A stretch of DNA of 7,554 bases from Planctomycetales bacterium (GTDB lineage: Bacteria > Planctomycetota > Planctomycetia > Pirellulales > Thermoguttaceae). A program made the translations under genes and the position numbers. Location of the stretch: assembly GCA_007122045.1 (NCBI GenBank), contig SKJM01000454.1:1-7554 (forward strand), in the 5' to 3' direction. Below, piece after piece: positions 1 to 6,129 of this stretch. How positions within the stretch are numbered: the first letter of the stretch is position 1; the number at the start of each line of letters is the position of its first letter. The notes beneath the pieces were generated by a model. The model made no database searches, was not told the origin of the DNA, and saw nothing but the letters and a program-made list of their open reading frames with translations.

Positions 1-1
1 C

Positions 2-2608
2 AACGCCGTGATCCACCTGGGTAACCTGATGGAACTGATGCAGGTGGGCCGTTCCACAGGGAGCGATTTGGGTATCGGCGAGTTCCTGCGGCCGACCGTG
101 GCGCGGGGCGAATTGCTGGCCGTGGTCGAATGCACGGCCGAACAACTGGCCCGGATTGAAAGGGCTTCGCCGGCCATGCTCGATGCGTTCGTGCGGTTGG
201 ACGTACCTGAACCGACGCGGGACGAGTCGCTGGCCATTCTGCGTCAGGCGGCCAAGGCGTATTCCTTCCTCGCGTCCGCCCGGCCGGACGCGGGCGCACT
301 GGCCGCCGTGGAGCGGTTGCACCGCCGCTATGCGACCTACTCGGCCTTTCCCGGCCGGCCGCTACGATTCCTCAAGAACCTGATAGCCGACGCCCGGCAC
401 TCTGGCCAGGAGGGGCCGTCGTGGTTTGCGCCGCACGGCGAGAAGTCGCCTCGCAAGCCGTCCGGAAGGCGGCAAGGGAAAAAGGCATCTTCCCGCCCAA
501 AGGATGCGAAGAAGCCGAGCCAGGCCACCCTGACGGCGGCCGATGTCACGGCGGCGTTCTCGCGCGAAACGGGGCTGCCGGAGTTGCTGTTGGAGGAGAC
601 GGTCCCGCTGCACCTGCCCGCCACGCGCGAGTGGTTCGAGCAGCGCGTGATCGGCCAGAGCCAGGCGGTCGGCGTGGTGGTGGACCTGTTGGCCACGGTC
701 AAGGCGGACCTGGCCCGGCCGGACCGGCCGCTGGCCTCACTCTTGTTCATCGGCCCGACCGGCGTGGGCAAGACAGAGATGGCCAAGTCGCTCGCCGAGT
801 TTCTGTACCGGGACCGCCACCGGATGATCCGCATCGACATGAGCGAATACGCAGATCCGGTTTCGATCGACCGCCTCATCGGCACGTCCGGCCAGGTGGA
901 GGGCGTGTTGACGTCGAAGGTGCGGGAGCAGCCGTTCGGGGTGGTCCTTTTCGACGAGTTTGAAAAGGCCCATCCGCGCTTTTACGATATTCTCCTCCAA
1001 GTGTTGGGAGAAGGCCGGCTGACCGACGCCGCAGGCCGGTTGGCCGATTTCCGCAACGCCGTCATCATCATGACGTCGAACCTCGGCGCCGAATCGTTCG
1101 GCCGCGCTGCCCCCGGCTTTCACGGCGCGGCCGAGGCGGGGGGCGCGGCGCGGGAGCATTTCGCGCAGCACGTGCGGAGCTTCGTCCGCCCGGAGCTGTA
1201 CAACCGGATCGACCGGATCGTTACGTTCCTGCCGCTGGCGCCGGAGGTGCTGTTCGACATTGCCCGGCGCGAACTCCAACTGCTGCGGCAGCGGGATGGC
1301 ATCCGTTTTCGCGACCTGCACGTCGAGTTCAGCCCGCAATTGACCGAGGCCCTCGTCCGCGAGAACTGCGATCCCCGCTACGGCGCCCGCCCGCTGAAGC
1401 GGGCGGTTGAGCGGCAGGTATTGACTCCACTGGCCGCCGCGCTGAACGAGCGCGCCGCCGGTACACCGCTGCATGCCCGGGTAACCGTGGATTCCGGACG
1501 TATGCGTGTCGCACTGCGCAGCCGAGGCGAGCGGGACCGACGCTCCGATGCGACTCCGGAAGACGGACCGCCGGTGGCGGCCGCCACGGCCGCGCGGGCC
1601 ATGGCCTGCCGGCGCGAGGTGATGACCCTCAGCAACAGCCGCGGTGTATTGGACGCCCGCAACGAATTGTTCTGGCTTCGACACGCCGAGCAGCGGCGCG
1701 CCGCCCGGCAGACCACTCGGCGCAGCCTGAGGCCAAGTGACTGGAGCAAAGAGTCGGCTGAAGACCGGGAGGACGCGAGACGCCTGGAGGAATTGCAGAC
1801 GCTCGTCGACCGGGTCGATGACCTGGACGCCAAGGCCGCTTCCATGGAAGACGATCTGCTTTACAGGTTCTATTTGGGTCGGGAACTGGACGATGTTCAG
1901 ATCCTCGACGATTTGGCAGCTCTCCCGGCTTTGGTTGACGAGGTGTCGAGAGACCTGTACTCGCGGCAGTTCCCCGAACCGGACTTTGTGAATCTGGTGA
2001 TCTATTGGGATCAGGACCGGTGGGGACGAAAGCTGGTTCAAGCCTATGCGCGATTGGCGGCATCCAGGCCGTGGAAGGTGTCGGCCCATCTCATCCGGTC
2101 GCACGTCGATTCTCGCCCCTTGTCGGACGGGGCGGTTCTTCTGGGCGATCGCAAGTCGGCCGATCCCAAGCTGCAAGAGCAGGCGAACGGGACCCGGCTG
2201 CTGGCCGAGCCGTTGGCCGGCCCACTGGCCGATCTGGATGGGGATCTTGTGGAACGAGTATCCGAGGCGATCGGTATTTCCCTTGGCATCCGAGGTCCAC
2301 GGGCAAGGCTGCTGCTATGGGGCGAGGAAGGCTTGCATCTTCACCAGATGGGCAACGAGAAGGTGCGATGCCTTGTGCATGTCAGCCGTGCGATGATCCA
2401 GCAGTATCAACCACCGGCTCGCATCGACCGCCGCGGCAGCTTTCACGGCCGGCCGGTCCGCCGTATTTACGACGGGCAACGACATTCCGTCGATGACCGC
2501 TTGTTGGCCCGGAAGGTCCATTGGCCGACCGAATGGCTGGATAGGGTGATCCTGGAACTGGCCGAAGCTCGGCTCGAAGCCGACATCAAGGAGTGGATGC
2601 AGCCATGA
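2..2608 (+). CDS. Divergent ClpA/ClpB-type AAA+ ATPase A with release-factor-like C-terminal extension (5' partial)
   Basis: The reading frame is open from the left edge (first full codon at 2), and the sequence begins inside a D1 AAA+ module, so the GTG at 8 is not a credible start. Residues are numbered from that GTG. D1 remnant: residues 1-135. Its Walker B acids align with G5-N6 instead of DE, and the paired arginine finger aligns with D59-A60. A basic, probably disordered linker (144-172) replaces any middle domain. D2 is complete: Walker A GPTGVGKT 249-256, Walker B VVLFDE 312-317, sensor 1 TSN 356-358, arginine finger R400, sensor 2 GAR with R461. The GYVG pore loop is missing (292-303). 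Residues about 540-866 form an extension with a helical part (590-620 coiled-coil-like), then blocks like RF1/RF2 at 672-691, 761-777 and 818-831, without GGQ. The AAA+ assignment is firm; the release-factor relationship is inferred from motif alignment by eye. A role as an ATP-driven remodelling or sensor subunit is inferred. The gene overlaps its downstream paralogue by 4 bases. Confidence 0.93.
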   Translation, partial: NAVIHLGNLMELMQVGRSTGSDLGIGEFLRPTVARGELLAVVECTAEQLARIERASPAMLDAFVRLDVPEPTRDESLAILRQAAKAYSFLASARPDAGALAAVERLHRRYATYSAFPGRPLRFLKNLIADARHSGQEGPSWFAPHGEKSPRKPSGRRQGKKASSRPKDAKKPSQATLTAADVTAAFSRETGLPELLLEETVPLHLPATREWFEQRVIGQSQAVGVVVDLLATVKADLARPDRPLASLLFIGPTGVGKTEMAKSLAEFLYRDRHRMIRIDMSEYADPVSIDRLIGTSGQVEGVLTSKVREQPFGVVLFDEFEKAHPRFYDILLQVLGEGRLTDAAGRLADFRNAVIIMTSNLGAESFGRAAPGFHGAAEAGGAAREHFAQHVRSFVRPELYNRIDRIVTFLPLAPEVLFDIARRELQLLRQRDGIRFRDLHVEFSPQLTEALVRENCDPRYGARPLKRAVERQVLTPLAAALNERAAGTPLHARVTVDSGRMRVALRSRGERDRRSDATPEDGPPVAAATAARAMACRREVMTLSNSRGVLDARNELFWLRHAEQRRAARQTTRRSLRPSDWSKESAEDREDARRLEELQTLVDRVDDLDAKAASMEDDLLYRFYLGRELDDVQILDDLAALPALVDEVSRDLYSRQFPEPDFVNLVIYWDQDRWGRKLVQAYARLAASRPWKVSAHLIRSHVDSRPLSDGAVLLGDRKSADPKLQEQANGTRLLAEPLAGPLADLDGDLVERVSEAIGISLGIRGPRARLLLWGEEGLHLHQMGNEKVRCLVHVSRAMIQQYQPPARIDRRGSFHGRPVRRIYDGQRHSVDDRLLARKVHWPTEWLDRVILELAEARLEADIKEWMQP
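2588..2593 (+). promoter_or_regulatory. Shine-Dalgarno site for ATPase B
   Basis: AAGGAG lies 11 bases upstream of the ATG at 2605, inside the 3' end of the upstream gene. It favours the ATG at 2605 over the in-frame GTG at 2593, which overlaps this site and has no separate ribosome binding site visible. The ATG overlaps the upstream TGA as ATGA, the usual arrangement for translational coupling. The spacing is slightly long, so coupling may matter more than free initiation. Confidence 0.7.
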
Positions 2609-5600
2609 GGATCGAAGTTCCCATCCTGATTCGCCCGGAGACCGACGCCCGGGGCAGGACGGCGGTCCAAACCGTGCGCCCCCTGTTTTTCGAGAAGCCC
2701 GCGGTCTCCGATCGGAACTTGGGCCGAGCGGTTTCCAGGCTGACGAGCAAGCTGCGGGAGCAGCTTGAGAAGTCGGCGTCCTCGGGCGACCATGCCTCGG
2801 TTGCGGCGTACGGGTTTTCCCCGGACCTGCGGCTGGAATGGTTCGAATTGCGGCTGGAACTGCGCCGCAGTATGTTTCTGGAGTGGTTCCCGCTGGTGGT
2901 CTTCAACCACAAGGATCGCCGGTTGGCTGTCTCGCCTTACCTGCTTGAGCTTTGGTTTGACGTTCCTCGCGGGGAGAACATCGCGGAGCGGGCAACGGAC
3001 GTCTTCACCCGGTATCTGCGCAACCTGGAGCGGCAGCAGGACGATTGGCAACTGAAGCGATGCCTCGAGTCGTTCCGCTCGAAGACGAAGCCGTCGGTGT
3101 CGTTGCTCCAGTTGTTCTTGGATACCCGTACCCGCTTGCCCGACCCGGACGCCCTACGGTTTGCGCTGCTCGGCGGCACCGGCAAGATGGACGGAGCCCG
3201 GGAGCTGTCGCGGGTCGGCCGATGCCTGCAAGAGCGATACCCGGACGGGCTTGAACGGGCGCTGAGGCGAACGAGTCTGGTGAGGGAACTTGAGGATCTT
3301 CTGGCCATGCCCGACAAACGGCCGATCCTGCTGGTCGGGCCGCCGGCGGTGGGCAAGACGGCCCTGGTCCACGAGATCGTCTATCGCGACACACACCGCC
3401 GCCGGCAGGACTCCCCCGGAGGAGACCGGCTGCCCGACCACTGGCTGCTCGCGCCGCAGCGGCTGGTCACCGGCATGTCGTTCGTCGGGCAATGGGAGGA
3501 CCGGCTGCTGGCCATCCTCCGGCACGTCCGGAAGCGCCGGCATGTTCTGGTGTTCGACGACCTGTTGGGCCTCTACCAGGCAGGCGTTTCGGCGCAGTCG
3601 AACCTCTCGGCGGCCGGCGTGCTGAAGCCGGCCGTCGAGCGGGGCGAAGTCCGCCTGCTGGCCGAGATGACGGCGGAACAATTGCGCCGGTTTCGCGAGC
3701 GGGACCGGGGCTTTGCCGACCTGTTCCACATACTGCCCGTCGAGGAGCCCGGCGAGGAAGACACGTTGCGGATTCTTCTGGATGTGATCCGCCGGCTGGA
3801 AGCGCGGCACGGCACGCGGTTTGCGCTGCCGGTACTGCCGACCGTGCTGGACCTCACGCGCCGCTACCAGCGCGATGCCGCATTTCCCGGCAAGGCCGTC
3901 GAGTGGCTGAAGCAGTTGGCGGCGAAGCACCCGGACCGGGAGGTCGCGCGGCGCGACGCCCTGGAGGAGTTCCGCGTCAAGAGCGGCCTGGACCTGGCCT
4001 TTCTCGACAGCGAGCAGCGGCTTGCACGCGACGAAGTGCTGACGGCGCTTCGCAGCCGCATCATCGGCCAAGGCGAGGCGGTCGAGGCCATGGCCGACGT
4101 GGTGTGCCTGGCCAAGGCCCGGCTGAACGATCCCGAGCGACCGTTGGGATCGCTGCTGTTCCTCGGCCCCACGGGAGTGGGCAAGACGGAGTGCGCGAAG
4201 GCCCTGGCGGGCTACCTGTTCGGCGACGAGTCGCGGCTGCTGCGTTTCGACATGAACGAGTTCATCTCGCCCCACGCGGCCGCCCGGCTGGCCGGCACGT
4301 TTGACCAGCCCGAGGGACTGCTGACCAGCGCGGTCCGGCGGGAGCCCTTCTGCGTGCTGCTGTTCGACGAGATCGAAAAGGCCCATCCCGACGTTTTCGA
4401 CCTGCTGTTGCAGGTGCTGGGCGAGGCCCGCCTGACCGACGCACTGGGCCGTACGACCGACTTCAGCAACGCGGTGGTCATCCTGACCTCGAACCTGGGA
4501 ACGCGGGAAGCGGCCGCGGAGGTGGGCTTCGTTCCCGGCGGACAGGCAACTGGGTCCGTCTATGTGAAGGCGGTCGAGTCGTTCTTCCGACCCGAGTTCT
4601 TCAACCGGCTCGACCGCATCATCCCATTCCAGCGGCTCAGCCGCGAGGAATTGGGGCGGATCGCCCGCTCGATCATCGCGGGCATCCTCAGCCGGGCGGG
4701 CCTCGCCCAACGCAAATGCACGGTCGACCTGACCGGGGACGCGATCGAGTGGACGGTCGATCGGGGATACCATCCGGCGTTGGGCGCCCGGGCCATGCGC
4801 CGCGCGGTCGAATCGGAGCTGGTCCGCCCCGTCGCGCGAAAACTGGCCGCCATCCGGCCGGAAACACCGACCGTGGTTCGCGTCTTCCGCCGCAAGGAGC
4901 AACTGGTTGCCGACGTGGCGGCGCTGATCGAGGCCGAACCGCTTCCGGAGTCGGCGCGGCCTGCGGCGTTCGACGATCCGAAGGGGCTGTTGGCTCAGTG
5001 CCACGTGGCGTGCGACCGGCTCGAGCAGGCATGCAAGGTGTGGCGTCCCGAAGGGGAGCTTTCGGCGGCCAACCCGTCGCCGCTGTTTGCCTGGTATCTT
5101 GGCTTGATAGACAATATCGGGCGCTTGCGCGGTGCTTTCCGGCGGATTGGGCACGACCTGGACGGCGCCCGCGAGAGAAGTATCGAGCCCATGTTGACGC
5201 CAAGGCAACCCCGAAGCTGGGAAAAGACTCTGCGCCGGGTAATAACTCTGCGCCGGGAAATATGGGAAGCTCCGATGCGCCGACTCCTGGAGGAACTCTA
5301 TGCGGCGCAGGACGTGTTCGAGTACATCGACGGATTACGCGCCGCGCTGGACGCTTCCGCGCCGTGTGCCACGTCGGCCGATGTGACACGGCGGCTTGCG
5401 TCGGAGTTGGACCGTCTCGCCCTGTGGAACGCCCTGTGCCCTGACGAACAAGGGTGGCAATGGGAGCGGGTGTTGGCCCTCGTCCGCGGTGTTGACAAAG
5501 AGGCCGCTCTCCAGGTCGCAGACTTGGGACACAGGCTCGCGGCAACGGTTGTCTTCGATACCGACACGCCACAGTATCCCGGCTTCGAGTTCGGGCTGGA

Positions 5601-6129
5601 AGGCAAACGGTGGACGCCGCACGGAGTCGCCCAAGACAACAACGGGCCTTTGAATGACCAGCGCCCAGGCTGGCTTCAGTGGGTCGCCGATCCGGACTTG
5701 CGGGCCGCTTACGGCGCCCGGCACCATCTCGACGCCATGCTGTTCGAGGGCCATCGGGCAGTACGGCTATTGCAGGTCATGGAGGGCACCCACCTGTTTG
5801 TCACCCAGGATGGAAGGCTCGCGCCGCTTCAGGTCGTCGTGCTGCCACTGGTGCAGGACGAGTCGCCCCAGCAGCGATTGCTCGATTGCCTGGCGGAGCA
5901 CGATCGCGCTCAAGAGGCCATGGCCTGCGGCGAGACGTCGCCCGCGCCCGATCCGTTCGCCTGGCGACCGGTGGTGACGTTCTACCCCGGCGCGACGGTG
6001 GCGCCGATCTGTTTCCGCAGCGGTTCCCGAACTGCTGGCCTCGGCGCTCTGTTTCCCTTGCCACCGGAACTCATCGGGGAAGGGGAAGCGGGTGCAAGCC
6101 CGGCGCCTCCCGGGAGCACGCCGCCATGA
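2605..6129 (+). CDS. Divergent double AAA+ Clp-type ATPase B with novel N-domain and C-terminal extension
   Basis: Complete gene of 1174 residues, longer than typical ClpA, ClpB or ClpC (about 750-870). The ATG at 2605 was chosen for its ATGA overlap and upstream AAGGAG. The N-domain (1-215) has no Clp_N repeat but resembles that of ATPase C. D1: Walker A GPPAVGKT 245-252, aromatic pore loop with F293, Walker B ending DD 318-319, sensor threonine T356, arginine-finger pair replaced by D372-L373. There is no ClpB middle domain. D2: Walker A GPTGVGKT 521-528, Walker B LLFDE with D588-E589, sensor 1 TSN ending N630, arginine finger R668, sensor 2 R729. D2 lacks GYVG (564-575). VGF at 640-642 sits where ClpC carries its ClpP-docking VGF. 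The C-terminal extension (about 765-1174) is largely helical, has a release-factor-like strip near 1045-1085, and ends in a Gly/Pro/Ala-rich, probably disordered tail. D2 is probably the active motor; the substrate is unknown. Confidence 0.96.
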   Translation: MRIEVPILIRPETDARGRTAVQTVRPLFFEKPAVSDRNLGRAVSRLTSKLREQLEKSASSGDHASVAAYGFSPDLRLEWFELRLELRRSMFLEWFPLVVFNHKDRRLAVSPYLLELWFDVPRGENIAERATDVFTRYLRNLERQQDDWQLKRCLESFRSKTKPSVSLLQLFLDTRTRLPDPDALRFALLGGTGKMDGARELSRVGRCLQERYPDGLERALRRTSLVRELEDLLAMPDKRPILLVGPPAVGKTALVHEIVYRDTHRRRQDSPGGDRLPDHWLLAPQRLVTGMSFVGQWEDRLLAILRHVRKRRHVLVFDDLLGLYQAGVSAQSNLSAAGVLKPAVERGEVRLLAEMTAEQLRRFRERDRGFADLFHILPVEEPGEEDTLRILLDVIRRLEARHGTRFALPVLPTVLDLTRRYQRDAAFPGKAVEWLKQLAAKHPDREVARRDALEEFRVKSGLDLAFLDSEQRLARDEVLTALRSRIIGQGEAVEAMADVVCLAKARLNDPERPLGSLLFLGPTGVGKTECAKALAGYLFGDESRLLRFDMNEFISPHAAARLAGTFDQPEGLLTSAVRREPFCVLLFDEIEKAHPDVFDLLLQVLGEARLTDALGRTTDFSNAVVILTSNLGTREAAAEVGFVPGGQATGSVYVKAVESFFRPEFFNRLDRIIPFQRLSREELGRIARSIIAGILSRAGLAQRKCTVDLTGDAIEWTVDRGYHPALGARAMRRAVESELVRPVARKLAAIRPETPTVVRVFRRKEQLVADVAALIEAEPLPESARPAAFDDPKGLLAQCHVACDRLEQACKVWRPEGELSAANPSPLFAWYLGLIDNIGRLRGAFRRIGHDLDGARERSIEPMLTPRQPRSWEKTLRRVITLRREIWEAPMRRLLEELYAAQDVFEYIDGLRAALDASAPCATSADVTRRLASELDRLALWNALCPDEQGWQWERVLALVRGVDKEAALQVADLGHRLAATVVFDTDTPQYPGFEFGLEGKRWTPHGVAQDNNGPLNDQRPGWLQWVADPDLRAAYGARHHLDAMLFEGHRAVRLLQVMEGTHLFVTQDGRLAPLQVVVLPLVQDESPQQRLLDCLAEHDRAQEAMACGETSPAPDPFAWRPVVTFYPGATVAPICFRSGSRTAGLGALFPLPPELIGEGEAGASPAPPGSTPP
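5227..5257 (+). repeat. Short in-frame direct repeat, 13-base unit, period 18
   Basis: ACTCTGCGCCGGG occurs at 5227-5239 and again at 5245-5257. The 18-base period keeps the reading frame and encodes two copies of TLRR followed by two residues (TLRRVI, then TLRREI) inside a helical, arginine-rich part of the ATPase B extension. It may be a small in-frame duplication. No function is apparent. Confidence 0.75.
6112..6116 (+). promoter_or_regulatory. Shine-Dalgarno site for ATPase C
   Basis: GGGAG lies 9 bases upstream of the ATG at 6126, within the end of the preceding gene. That ATG shares the sequence ATGA with the upstream stop, repeating the arrangement at the first junction. Together they support translational coupling across the cluster. 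Confidence 0.7.

Noticed and set aside
8..10. GTG as the start codon of ATPase A
   Set aside because: The frame is open to the left edge and the first residues match the middle of a D1 module, so the true start is upstream.
737..2176. 479-codon open frame on the minus strand
   Set aside because: Antisense shadow of the ATPase A D2 module and extension; low-complexity translation rich in Arg, Pro and Gly, no family motif.
2021..2608. A functional peptide-chain release factor fused to the ATPase
   Set aside because: The GGQ hydrolysis motif is absent and the region between blocks (b) and (c) is much shorter than in RF1/RF2, so only a release-factor-like, non-hydrolytic domain is supported.
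3154..5208. 684-codon open frame on the minus strand
   Set aside because: It lies wholly opposite the conserved AAA+ modules of ATPase B. Such frames arise from strong G/C third-position bias, and its translation shows no recognisable motif.
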